A DNA stretch of 26,413 nucleotides from assembly GCA_038496445.1 (NCBI GenBank), contig JALMLS010000576.1:1-26413 (forward strand). The letters are read 5' to 3'. This DNA is from Trichosphaerium sp. ATCC 40318. Its lineage: Eukaryota; Discosea; Flabellinia; Trichosidae. The stretch's first letter is position 1. Each line of letters opens with the position of its first letter. The translations under genes and the position numbers were made by a program. A model generated the notes under the pieces. It had not been told where the DNA came from and searched no databases. It saw nothing but the letters and a program-made list of their open reading frames with translations. Shown here one piece after another: positions 10,217-20,525 of the stretch.

Positions 10217-13200
10217 TCAATACAAAGTTATCAAACTGAGTATAATCAAAACTACTACCAACAGCAGCCCAACCATTGCTAGTTTTTTTAAATTAATAGA
10301 ACTCTGCATTGTCTTTTTCGATTTGGTAGCGTACTTGTATGAAGAGCTATTCACCGTTCCTATTAGATTATTATCAACATAAGCAGATACAGTACTAGAT
10401 GTAACATTCAATCTAATGTTATGCCATTTGTTAGTTCCAAAAGAAAGTGTTCCTGATTTTAGTGTCTGTTTTTGGAAAAAAGGTTAGATGACCACATGAT
10501 CGAACTTTATACTTAGTGTATACCTCAGCACCAGCAAGAATACTCCAGGCACCAGTGACACTAATCTTAAAAAAATATCCTAACAACGTGAGTTTGTATG
10601 AAATTCCAAAAGTAGAACCGAGAATAATGTACCATTGTTGTAACTTTCAGAGCATCCTCCGTAGCCAACGCGAGCTAGTACAATCTTTTAGTAACCGCTT
10701 TAATAATCACAAATCTTTAGAACGTACCTCCTGCGACGATATTTCCTTTTGATTCGATCAAGGCATCAAACTCAACAGTCATATCCCTTTATTAACATCA
10801 ATGTCAGAAAACAGTCCAAATGACACTTTTTTATTGGTACCTCCATGTATCATCTCCGATAAGAGTAATTGGTTGAGAAGATTCTGTACACCATTTTATT
10901 GGTGGTTCTGGTACTACTTGTCTCATTGTGTTACCTTTAGAAGACTTGTATATTTCCCAAACGCCTGTTTGATCCATGAAGTATTTTCCTTCTTGAAACT
11001 CAGGGTATGACTCAAAGTTATCTGACCACTTGTCTGGAAAACTTTTGGCTGGTGGCGGTGTTCCATAACTTCCTTTAGCACCGCCAGACATAGTGGTTAC
11101 GGTAATGAGTTCATCCAAACCTATACAACGTTAAAAAACTATCAAAATTCTCTTGTGAAAAATCGTACCAAGTTGCATAGTGATTTCTCCATTCTTTGGC
11201 ATTACAGTAGAATGTTTGAAGTACACCACTTGGGATTCATTGGCAGAAAAATGAGAGTACCAAATATTGAGTGGTTCTAAAAATAGATGGATGTTAGCTA
11301 AGAAAAAAACACGTGCTAACAATTTAAGTAGCGAATTTATCACGTGCCGTCTGATTTTAATCCTTCAAGTTGGAATGTTACATTCTGAGGCTTAACTTCG
11401 TATGGCGGTAGGTGCGGTCTATGGTAGTTAGCAAGCAGCAACTTTAATTTTTTGTTGCACCTGATACAAAGTGAGTTATCATGTGTCATGGTTTCAATAA
11501 CCATAGTAAAGTCTCCATTCGCTTCAGGAGGTACTAGCGTTACAACACTTCCGCCTAAGAATAAAGTGTTAGTTTTTTAAGCAAACGTTTATGATTTTAC
11601 CTTCAGGTAAATGACCAACGCCTGAGCCGTGCTTTAGATACTTCCAACCAGGTTTTGTGAACTTTGATAACAAAATAAGCAAATAAACAGCTTCGTAACA
11701 CTGACTAACGTACTTGTGTCGTGTGAGCGCTGCCCCAAATAGTACCGGATACAACATAAGAGCCGCTGTTAGAAATTTGTTAACTAGGACGTACGCTATA
11801 AATACTACCTCCACGGCCACCATGACCACATGAGTCCATCTCCTTTGTATGGAAACCCTGGGTCCCACGCAGCAATAAGACTCCATGAGATTGTACTTGT
11901 CATGTACCCATTAACGCTATTTTAAACAAATAAGGAAAGTGTGATTGAAGCTTCTTAGTTTTTACTAATTTTGGTTCAAAATACGAGCCCAGCATCCACT
12001 GCCAACATTATTTGAGTGTGTAGAATAATCTTCAGATGACCAAAGAGGAGTGACAAGCGCCACAGCATCAGGTGTGCTAGTAGTGCCAGGATAGTGAACT
12101 TACAAATATTACAAAAATAGCACTTGTTCGCTACATACCTCCTACAACGTCCACTGCTTCTTTTAATTCTGGATTACTCGTCATGTCTAATAGCTTTAGT
12201 GAAAGATTTACTAATGAAAACAAAACCTTCCACGATTTTCCACTTGTTCCCGGCGCTATCGGCAGCTACAATCTTTGTTTTGAGTCCAGCAGCAGTAATA
12301 GCCTTGCTTGAAACAAAGAGTTTGTTTAGCGAACTTGAAACAACAAACACACCTGAGGTTTATAATATAGTCAACTTGGTAAGGCCTCTCGTTCCAAATA
12401 CCAATGTAGTCGATTTCAATATTGTAGTTAGCTTTAACACCTTAACAAAAGTCATTATGCAACACGTGGTTTGAATAACACTCACCTTGGAGCCATTTCA
12501 CCTGGTAGTCAATATTGTCTTGGGAGAAATAGTCACCAATCCATCCAGGTACACCCCAAGATAAAGCATAAGTGATGATGTCAGGGTTTCTCTTCTTTGC
12601 CTCTACTAAAAGCCAAAATTCGTATCCTGTAGTAATTAACATCAAGCTGCAGAAATAAATAAGCGCTGTGCACCTCTCTTGAAGTTAAGGTCTTCTTTGA
12701 AGTGCATGTGGCTAGATTCAGTTCCATCTGTACTTTGAGTGTCACCACCGATTTCTACTTTCAGAATATGAAGCGAAGCGCCGAAATTAGGCTTGAACAG
12801 CTAAAAAACCAAGGTCACGTGGTGTACAATGAGGGTCTGTATCCATTAGCGTACATAGTCGAGTATCTGAGAGCGATAAGGTTCCTCGTAGTCAACAAGA
12901 AGGCGAGAACTGGCACCTAAAGTATTCATTACAATCTTGGACTAGCACTGTGCTACTACCGGCGCTGAGTCCTCCAATACCTTACATAAAATTAGAATCA
13001 AGCGAAGATATCCGAAATAAACAAATTCGAAAGAAAAGTAGTGCTAGTTAGTGTTGTGATCCATCAACCGTTTTTTTTTCGTTTGATTAATTTTCACGTG
13101 CTTACCATAAAACATTCTTTCGGTGTCTTTACCATTCACAATAATGTTGGCCGCATACGCAACCTGTAACATGATTAAACGGCATGTATTTATTAGGAAA

Positions 13201-13254
13201 TAGATGTCGTACTGCCAACACCAAGAAAACAGCGATCGTACGCTGCAGCATCAT
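10217..13254 (-). CDS. GALC: Galactosylceramidase (GH59), intact copy with C-terminal membrane anchor
   Basis: Twenty-one exons sum to 1980 bases, 659 residues (human enzyme about 685). It should hydrolyse the galactose of galactosylceramide and related sphingolipids in the lysosome or outside the cell. A signal peptide ([18 protein letters not shown]) is followed by the TIM barrel with [25 protein letters not shown] (acid/base Glu168) and LWSSED (nucleophile Glu245), then the beta-sandwich (PWSGSY, AHTTQFTKPGW) and the lectin-like domain (FADQTG-type DQTGVWE, NKWHNI). The last 25 residues ([21 protein letters not shown]) form a membrane helix absent from animal GALC. Intron 15 (11277-11347) has a GC donor, GCACGTGATA. 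Exon ends are 13254-13213, 13163-13106, 12980-12960 and so on to 10465-10217. From 11989 upward it lies in the large inverted repeat; its partner copy is broken. Confidence 0.9.
11277..11347 (-). other. GC-AG intron, galactosylceramidase
   Basis: Donor GCACGTGATA, acceptor TTTTTAG, 71 bases, phase 1; needed to reach EPLNIWY in frame. A second CACGTG lies inside it at 11310. Confidence 0.75.
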
Positions 13255-13466
13255 TTGGGTTTTAGATGAAAAATAACTTAAAATGACTTCTTTAAGCCAA
13301 ATCGAGCAAAATTAGTTATTACAAGATGTTTCCCTGAGGATACCATAAGTACATTGTATGGCTCTTTATTACAACAATATTCAGCGACAAGATCTTGTTG
13401 TCTGGCAAGTAAGGTTAGTTGGAAAATTCTATCACAGAACTAAGCTGTCCGTCTTAAGTGGTGTAA

Positions 13467-14696
13467 TTAGCACCGATGTTCTGGAAGTATAGTCAAACTT
13501 GTAGAATTTGTACCAGGCAAGGATATTGCTGTATCATAGCACGTAAGTATCTTGAGGCATGGTAAGTGTTCAATAAAGTCTTTTGTGACTTTAGGACACC
13601 ATGAAACATCCAACGTTTCTACGTTTACCAAATGCTTTACTCCACTATCTGTTATTTGTTCACATTTCCTCATACACACATGTTTCACTTTGCTAAGTCC
13701 TCTCAACCCAGCATTAGTGATCTTCGTGCCACTTAACTTAATCTTGTTGACATGAGATAAAGCAAAGAGCCATGAGTCTTCAGCGTTAGTCTCTCTGATA
13801 TCAATGGTATGTACGTTCTTAAGAGCTGATATTCCTCTCAAAGTAATGTTGTAACATGATCTTAAAATGAGTGTATGTACATTCACTAGACCTCTAAGAC
13901 CATCGTCTGTCACATTGGTACCGCTTATATCAATCTTGTGCGCTTTGCCAAGTTGTTTAATACTCCTACCAGAGACATGACAGTTTCGTAAATCGATATC
14001 ATAAACCGTGTTTCCATTGCTTAGCAATGCAAGAACACCTTCATCTGTAATGTTTGTATTAGCAACACATATTTTATGAACTCCAGCGAGAGCCTTTAAG
14101 CCATCATTAGTAATGTTCTTACACCTCCCTAGTTTTATCGTATGAACTCCAGCAAGGCATTTTAGAGCGTCATCAGTGATGTGAGAGTTAAATAATCCAA
14201 TAATTGTTGTACCTTTCAATAGTTTGAATCCATTGTTTGTAATACCCTTGGCATTGTAGAGACAGATTTGACTCGCTCCTGAAATGAACTTCATACCTTT
14301 GTCTGTAATTTGATAGCACCTCATGGTCACTGTATCAACAGTTGAAACGTGTTTGAGACCATTATCGGTAATGTTTGTATTGTTCCAAAGTCTTAGATGT
14401 CTTACACCCGAAAGATAAGACAGGTCATCATCTGTCGCTTCTGAAAATGTCGATAAATCAATTTGCGTATTTTGAAGAAGTGGACTCGCTTTCAGACGCT
14501 TAACAGATGCTCTTGACTTTATTCTCAGTGCTATGTAGCCCACGTGATGGTGGATAATATCCGAAAAAAGCCAACACGATTGTGAAGCCTTTATTCTTGC
14601 TGTACGTCTTAGAGACAGGAAGCAATGCGCCAATATCTCCACTGGAAGGTCGGAAAGCTGAATCACGTGTTTAACGCTATAATTACTAATAAACAT
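13467..14696 (-). CDS. F-box/LRR protein, copy 1
   Basis: Uninterrupted frame of 409 residues, the only large intronless gene here apart from its twin. Residues 13-50 (LSDLPVEILAHCFLSLRRTARIKAS, written here only as landmark residues LPVEIL..CFL) match the F-box pattern. From about residue 90 to 395 there are about 12 leucine-rich repeats of 22-24 residues of the cysteine-containing AMN1/FBXL type, with the recurring core ITDxGLK and VHTIxL. Such proteins act as substrate adaptors of SCF ubiquitin ligases through the F-box, with the LRR solenoid binding the target. It ends 212 bases upstream of the galactosylceramidase start (same strand) and starts 272 bases from the divergent receptor gene. 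The lack of introns among intron-dense neighbours suggests origin by retrocopy or transfer. Confidence 0.85.
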   Translation of the reverse strand: MFISNYSVKHVIQLSDLPVEILAHCFLSLRRTARIKASQSCWLFSDIIHHHVGYIALRIKSRASVKRLKASPLLQNTQIDLSTFSEATDDDLSYLSGVRHLRLWNNTNITDNGLKHVSTVDTVTMRCYQITDKGMKFISGASQICLYNAKGITNNGFKLLKGTTIIGLFNSHITDDALKCLAGVHTIKLGRCKNITNDGLKALAGVHKICVANTNITDEGVLALLSNGNTVYDIDLRNCHVSGRSIKQLGKAHKIDISGTNVTDDGLRGLVNVHTLILRSCYNITLRGISALKNVHTIDIRETNAEDSWLFALSHVNKIKLSGTKITNAGLRGLSKVKHVCMRKCEQITDSGVKHLVNVETLDVSWCPKVTKDFIEHLPCLKILTCYDTAISLPGTNSTSLTILPEHRC

Positions 14697-14968
14697 TAAT
14701 ACGTTAAGCAGGGTGCGGTCGCGATGATTAATCTGACCTTTTGGGAATGGACAACTTCATGATGGTCACACAGTATCAATTTGTAACAACAAAATTAGAA
14801 ATGGCTTGACTCCAGCTCATTCAAGCGTAATTCTTTGCCTAGATTGGTATTCTTTCTCACAATAGAGTAGATGTTACCCGATAGTGAGCAGTATTGATAG
14901 GAAGGATATGTGTGCACGTGACTATTGCCGACTTCAAAAAAAAAGAAGGAGAAAGTTTTACTCCGAAC
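14697..14968. promoter_or_regulatory. Divergent promoter region, LRR gene / receptor gene (left copy)
   Basis: 272 bases between two divergent starts. It contains a CACGTG palindrome at 14915 and an A-rich tract (nine A, G, two A) just before the receptor start. The A tract length differs from the right copy, which shifts any upstream frame and supports the ATG at 14969 as the receptor start. Confidence 0.5.
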
Positions 14969-17900
14969 ATGGAACACCACTTGTTGCTTTTGTTGCTTCT
15001 GGTGCCTCTAGTTTATTGCGTAACGGATACTATCAAACTTTCCGCGAGTCTCGCTCTTACCGGAGCAAACGGTTCAATAAATGTCTTCCTTGACAATGAA
15101 GTATACGTGGGAATGAAGCAAGTAACACGAAATACTAATCTAGTAATTCTGCCAAATTAACGCTTCTATCAGGCTATACGTCGACCTAATGAATAAAAGA
15201 GGCGGTATTGACGTTGATGGAATAACTTACACACTTGAATTGAACGTAAAGGATTCGCAAGAAAACGATTTAACAGCTGAAGAACATTACATAGAGTTTT
15301 GCGAGGAGATGAAAATGAATATATCTAATCACTTTTTGATTACATCACCACATCCCATAAGCACTGTACGCCCAACGATTGGACTGGAGCAGCGCGGATG
15401 TCCTAGTATCAATGCAGGAGGAGAATCTGATTTTTTTTGGCGTGGGCCAAAAGGTATCTACAACTTTACGCAAGTGGTGCCATTAGGGTTATCTCCGAAA
15501 CGGTATGATCTTTTTTCCTTTGAATCGAACATATCTAACAACTCCCAGAGCTTACAGCTCTATGCTCCCTTTCATACGCATTAAAGAGATGAAGACTGCA
15601 GTACTAGTGTGCGGTTTCAGAGCGCAAGTATTCCATGAGACAAGTTGTGATGTGCGCACGTGGTGTTTTTCCAAAAAAGATCTTTTCGGGATTTGTTTTT
15701 ATTAAATATGTCATTTTAGGTTCTACAACAAGAGTTGCCTCAGTTCCGAGTTAAGTTGTTGGAGACTATTGCCTTTGAAGAAAGCTCACTTGCTAATTTT
15801 GATTTCACAACTGAAACTTCCATTGCTAATTGGACGGGAACAGCTGATCGCATTGCAAGCGTGCGTTGCTATCTTTATTTTTTATTAAATCGATTAACAA
15901 AACCACAAAGCATGACAACCTTGATGTTATGATCATTTCAACACGGACTGCTGCTGTTTTTCACATGCTGAAACGTTTAGTTGAACTAGATAAACTTCCT
16001 CGTCTTATTGTAACGGGCGGTTTTGACGGCTTTTATTCGCGACTTGATGGTACTATTTGTTTGCATTTTGAACAAAAAACAAAAAAAAGTTTCACAAGCG
16101 TTTGCTTACGTGGTCATAGATATCTTTGCAATTAGCCCTCTTGTTGATGCCAATCTTATGAGTGGCATTTCTCGGGTAACATTAACCCTATAACCATGAA
16201 CACGTGTAACATCGTATAGTTCGTCTCTGAGTCAGAGTTTCCTGCTGATATTTACACTGGGATTTCAATGGCAAACTTTACTGAAATGTACACCAATGCA
16301 ACTGGCAGAACTTTAGATATACCTATGCCAGTATGGGGATTTCTTTCATGCATGATGTGGGTAGAATCCATAAAAGTAAGTCAGCAGGATGAACCTCAAC
16401 AAAGTTCTGTTAAAATTTAAAATAGGCATCAAAGTCTCTTGATGCCACTAAAGTCCTCAGCCGTCTTTTGATGTCAGAATTCGAAACGTTCAATGGAATC
16501 TACTCTTGGGATCCGGGTACTAAATCGCAGTATGTATTTGCCTAACGCAAAAAGAGGATCGGTCTTGTCGATGGGATCCGTACTATGTTCAGCTACAGGT
16601 TCCCAACGGTGGCAGCGATGTAACAAACGCTCTTAAAATTATAGCGCCTCTAGGTGCTACTACAAACTCTGAGCTAGTGTATCCTACACCACTTCCACAT
16701 GAGAGAGTAGTTTCAATTGAGTTCGGTAAGCCTATCCACATTTAATTTTAAACGCCTCTGCTAACTGTTCCGTGATAGGTCGCGTGAGCGAAATCATAAT
16801 GACAGTTTTCACTGTCATAGCTTTGTTGATTGTCGTGGCTTTTTCTATATTCGTAGGATCTCTGAGGAACAATAGGATAGTGCGTGGGTCATCTGTTAAC
16901 TTCTTATTATTGGTGGCATTTGGTGCGCTTTTATTACTTGTTACAAATTTTGTATGGCTTCCTTCACAATGGACAACATTCACATGTCACTTGGCTTTTT
17001 ACACTTTTAATATTGGATTTTCTGTTATGTTTGGGTACGTCTTGTCTTCTTTAAACAACCAGTATATTGATGTTGAACACTAGTTCTCTATTTGCAAAGT
17101 CTTTACGTGTAGTATTGATAATGAGGCAGGCAAAGAGGTTGAAGGTTATTGTAGTGTCAGATGCCCATGTTTTTATATGTGTTCTTGGTTTTGTTACTAT
17201 CGACATTGTACGTTATTTTCCTTATGTGTTATTGCTATATACTTATTGGATGTTCTAGGTGTTACTCTTGTTGTACTCAGCGATTGCCTTTCCGCAAGCA
17301 AGGACAATCCTTCCTGACCCTTATTACTTGAGTAAGGCGTACCTTTTTTGTGAAGCAAGGCGATCATTGGCAAATCAAACATTGATAGGAGTGATGGTTG
17401 CATACAAGGTACAGTATTGAAATACGTAAGAATTTTAACCTCTTCCGAAGTGCGTGTTGATGTTGTTTGGTATATACACCGGATGGCAAGTGCATTACAT
17501 AAAGTACAAGCACTTGAACGAAAGCAAAGTGATAGCTTTTGCATTGTATAATGTAGTTTTCTTTGCTGTCTTGGGGTTCGGATTCTCGTATGCACTTAAC
17601 GATGAAGCCAACGAAAGAACGCGCTATGGACTTTATGCATTGCGCTCATTATCAGTAATACTCGGCGCAGGTACTCAGAAAGATGTAAAGTTCATACTGT
17701 TAATCTATTGTACTAGGATTGACAATTGTTGCTTTGTTTATCCAAAAAATCTTACTCATTGAGGGCCTACTTGTCGATTCTTCTTCATTAGGCGCTCGAG
17801 CAACTTCAGATGAGCCAAGTGATAGTACACATGTCCGTACAAGGATGGCAGAAGACTGGGAGACAAAGTACAATGACGAAAGAACCAAAAATACACGGCT

Positions 17901-17994
17901 AAAGAAAAAGAATGCAGCACTTAAAGCTGAACTACAACAATTTAAAGGGCAAGATAAAGATAAGGATACAGAAGCCGAAACTGTTGTATTGTAG
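14969..17994 (+). CDS. Class C (GABA-B-like) G-protein-coupled receptor, intact copy
   Basis: Fourteen exons sum to 2394 bases, 797 residues: 14969-15117, 15173-15502, 15549-15651, 15720-15860, 15911-16049, 16090-16175, 16220-16375, 16426-16516, 16555-16725, 16779-17034, 17084-17207, 17259-17408, 17451-17670, 17717-17994. A signal peptide (MEHHLLLLLLL) leads into a periplasmic-binding-protein-like ligand domain (KLSASLALTG, GMKLYVDLMNKRGGI). Residues from about 456 on form seven helices with class C signs: the TM3 cysteine (TFTCHLAFY), FGSLFAKSLRV and, before TM6, HLNESKVIAFALYNVVF. The cytosolic tail ends in a lysine-rich coiled coil (TRLKKKNAALKAELQQF). Intron 1 (15118-15172) has a GC donor, GCAAGT, required for the frame. 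Ligand unknown; amoebal relatives respond to small molecules such as GABA or glutamate. Confidence 0.88.
15118..15172 (+). other. GC-AG intron, class C receptor
   Basis: Donor GCAAGT, acceptor TATCAG, 55 bases, phase 2. It yields GMKLYVDLMNKRGGI, the usual helix of the ligand domain. The right copy keeps the same donor. Confidence 0.75.
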
Positions 17995-18179
17995 TGTATC
18001 TCCAAAATGTACATAATAATGGTGTAACTTGTTTTTTTATTGAAGCTGTCATAATGTAGCAGCGAAGAGGAAAAAACAGCCCTGAGTACCATTTCCTTAC
18101 TGCCAACACAGACCACAGGCAGTGGTTGTAGCACGTGATATAAATGAAGTAACAACTGATTGATCTATCAAGAAATCTA
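17995..18179. other. Receptor 3' flank, unique to the left side
   Basis: Downstream of the receptor stop and outside the inverted repeat. It contains a CACGTG at 18132 (again GCACGTGAT) and no supported frame. Confidence 0.3.
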
Positions 18180-18623
18180 ATGGACAACTGTTTAATAGAT
18201 GGGAATAAACCTAATTGCACTCACATTTTGCACGTGGAGCTTGTTTACGATATTGTATTAGAGAGCTCAGATGATAGTAAGTATCTTTTTCCTCACGTGC
18301 TACAGGAATAGAGTGAACTTTTGCGCGATAATTTTTACACTAGCCAGCTTTTTCAACGCTAGTTGGTATCTGTTCTAACAACTCCTCAGAACAAACGCGA
18401 TACATTGAATAATATCTAAATTTCTTTGCACGCGAAAAAGAATCGCCTATTGGCTGTTGGGAATTCCAGGTCAAGAATTCCAAGAAATACGAGTTTATGA
18501 CGTTTAAGAGCCATTACAACAATGTACAATTTATTCTTTGTGTTTACTTACAATATTGATTAGGTGGTATCCAAATCATGTTTTTGTTACTCCGCGCCAC
18601 AACAGTGGCGCCAAGTATGTTAG
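18180..18623 (+). CDS. Weakly supported small cysteine-containing protein
   Basis: A possible four-exon gene (18180-18296, 18344-18365, 18441-18523, 18564-18623) of 93 residues, joined by introns of 47, 75 and 40 bases, all GT-AG. The first splice lies inside a CACGTG (CAC|GTG). The product begins MDNCLIDGNKPNCTHIL and has GCWEFQVKNSKKYEF near the middle. An alternative last splice at GTATGT (about 18615) would extend it through SKEDKVLTISVVRL and overlap the 3' end of the convergent neighbour. No family recognised; all three frames of the middle part look protein-like, so the model may be wrong. Confidence 0.3.
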
Positions 18624-18705
18624 ATCACACAGTGATTGACATAGAATACGCGCCAGAGAGTAAAGAAGACAAGGTGTTGACAATATCAGTCGTGAGGTTA
18701 TCCTA

Positions 18706-20281
18706 CTATACAGACTTAACATCATCTTGTGCAGTATTTCCGGACTGCGAGGCTGATAATTGATCAAGTTCCCTAATTAGTCCGTTACGATAATCCTCAA
18801 ATGCACGAATCAGCATATCACGCTTGAATTGGTCACTCATCATTTCCTCATTAACTTGACTACATAACACAAACATTAGGTATTTGACAGCTATCTTCAA
18901 CATACTTAAACTTTTTAAGTACCGTTGGATCTTCACTATCATCTCCAGTTTCAGCGAGCTTCAGTACATTCTGGTAAGCTTTGAGTACTGCTGGTAGTTC
19001 GACTATGATAATAATTAGTTGGTGTCAAATTAGGATAAACAAAAGGCTTTACGCAATGTTTGTGGTATAGGTTGTTTTTTGGCAATCTCAAGCAGCTTTG
19101 AAATGAGCATAACTGCTTGCATGTAACTAATCTCATTTTCTGATATTATTTTTAATATAACGTCATAAGGCAACCTATGAGTATTATAAGTTCTGTTGAG
19201 CCTGCTTTTACCCAGTGGGTATCAATTTGTACCCAATATCTTCAGGATTGTATTCTGATGCTATTTCTGACAGATTTGCCAAGTCATTATCACTGTCTTC
19301 ATCGGATGTGTAAGAGTTTGTTTTCTGTATAGGAATCGAGTCTCCTATCAAGTCATCTGTCATAGGTTTTTCCTCTTCATTAACTTGGTTTTCTGTTACA
19401 CTGTCAGTTGGGTTTGTTTGTTCAGCTGGAAACATAGGAATTAGTTCTTCTCTCAGGTCAGTTGCTAGTATTTCCTGAACATTGCTTTCGTCAACCTCAT
19501 CCTCTTCATAAACCGTATTAAGTGTTCTTTGAGCTATCAGACACTTCTCATCACTGCTAAAGCTCTCAAAGACACCAGTAGAAACATGCCCCTTGTACCA
19601 CCTAAATAATGGTTAAGTATAAAGATTTGAGCTGTGACACAAGAGTACATTGTTTTAATTTGCTCAGAAACGTCATTTGCTGTATCCTTCAACACAACAA
19701 TATCAAGTAGTGTACCACTTTCGTGAGGAACATTTGCGAGGATATCCAAGAGCGATTGTGGAGCAGATGTTTTGTCAATGACAATCTTGTCAATGAATGA
19801 TAAAGGTACAAATGAAGGCATGTGCACTTCAATTTGAGTGTGACCGTTTGAATTGAGATAAGCCTCAATGATATCGTGACTTGTAGGGTTGTCGATGTGA
19901 GGGTGGGGTCTAGTAAATTTATCACGTGCTACTTTGCCACCCAAAAGTAGTTTCATCGATGTTTCAATATCCATTGCCATGACTTCCTTCCATTCTGATT
20001 GTGAAACATGTAACAAGTCTCTATGATTTAAGAATACAGCCTTAGTAAAGAGTTAACTAGATCGTGTCTTATACACATTGATTGTACCTCATCACCTGTA
20101 AACTCATATTTCTTGGTTTTTTCCTCTTGCTCAGCCTTTATTTGTTTTTGCTAGTTAGTCTAACAATCAAGTATTTATTCTAACATACGTTTAGAGACCA
20201 AGGTCTTCTGCTTTTAAGAACTTTTCGTCTGTAGTAGTAAATACTTGATACAGGTGATATGTTACAATCTTTGTGCTCCAT
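18706..20281 (-). CDS. Unrecognised 436-residue acidic protein in the repeat spacer
   Basis: Seven exons (20281-20189, 20150-20088, 20040-19649, 19601-19212, 19174-19053, 19002-18906, 18859-18706) sum to 1311 bases with six GT-AG introns of 37-50 bases. The protein has no signal peptide or membrane helix, so it is probably cytosolic or nuclear. A basic N-terminus (YYYRRKVLKSRR) and a charged helix are followed by a folded middle (residues about 75-215, with VHMPSFVPLSFID and MWYKGHVSTGVFES), an acidic disordered segment (EEEKPMTDD, SDEDSDND), and a helical C-terminal third ending DDVKSV. It is the only well-supported gene unique to the spacer between the large repeat arms. I do not recognise the family. 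Confidence 0.7.
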
Positions 20282-20525
20282 AATTTCTGTCACGTGTTAA
20301 TTAAAAACTCCAGTTGTAGTAAAGAGATCTCTTTTTACCCCCGAACCAAATTATTATTATTTCGTTCACAATTTGAATTAATGAAAAATAAATGTATGAT
20401 CACCTTTCTTTATCCTGATGTGCACTTGTCCGTATAAATCGTAATTATTGGAACCAAGGGTGGCAAATACATGCTTATCAGTACCTATTTACTATTCAAT
20501 ACTACTATTTTCAAGGACACGTGCC
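20282..20525. other. Upstream region of the spacer gene and repeat junction
   Basis: Unique sequence between the start of the 436-residue gene and the inner end of the right repeat arm. It contains CACGTG at 20291 and at 20518, the latter three bases from the junction. The last part supplies the new 3' end and stop (20485) of the truncated receptor copy. Confidence 0.5.

Larger units (their letters stand above)
11989..17875. repeat. Left arm of large inverted repeat (partner 20526-26413)
   Basis: Positions pair with the right arm by a nearly constant sum of 38400-38402 over 5.89 kb, so there are very few indels. The arm holds the 5' two-fifths of the galactosylceramidase gene, the whole F-box/LRR gene and most of the class C receptor gene. 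The LRR proteins differ at only 3 of 409 residues, so identity is about 98-99%. The inner end is sharp at 17875, inside the last receptor exon. The outer end is not seen because the right arm reaches the window edge; 11989 is only the last comparable base. Confidence 0.95.

Noticed and set aside
13552-13755. Frames opposite the LRR genes (also 24645-24848)
   Set aside because: Shadows of the repeat-rich coding strand; identical in both copies only because the LRR gene is.
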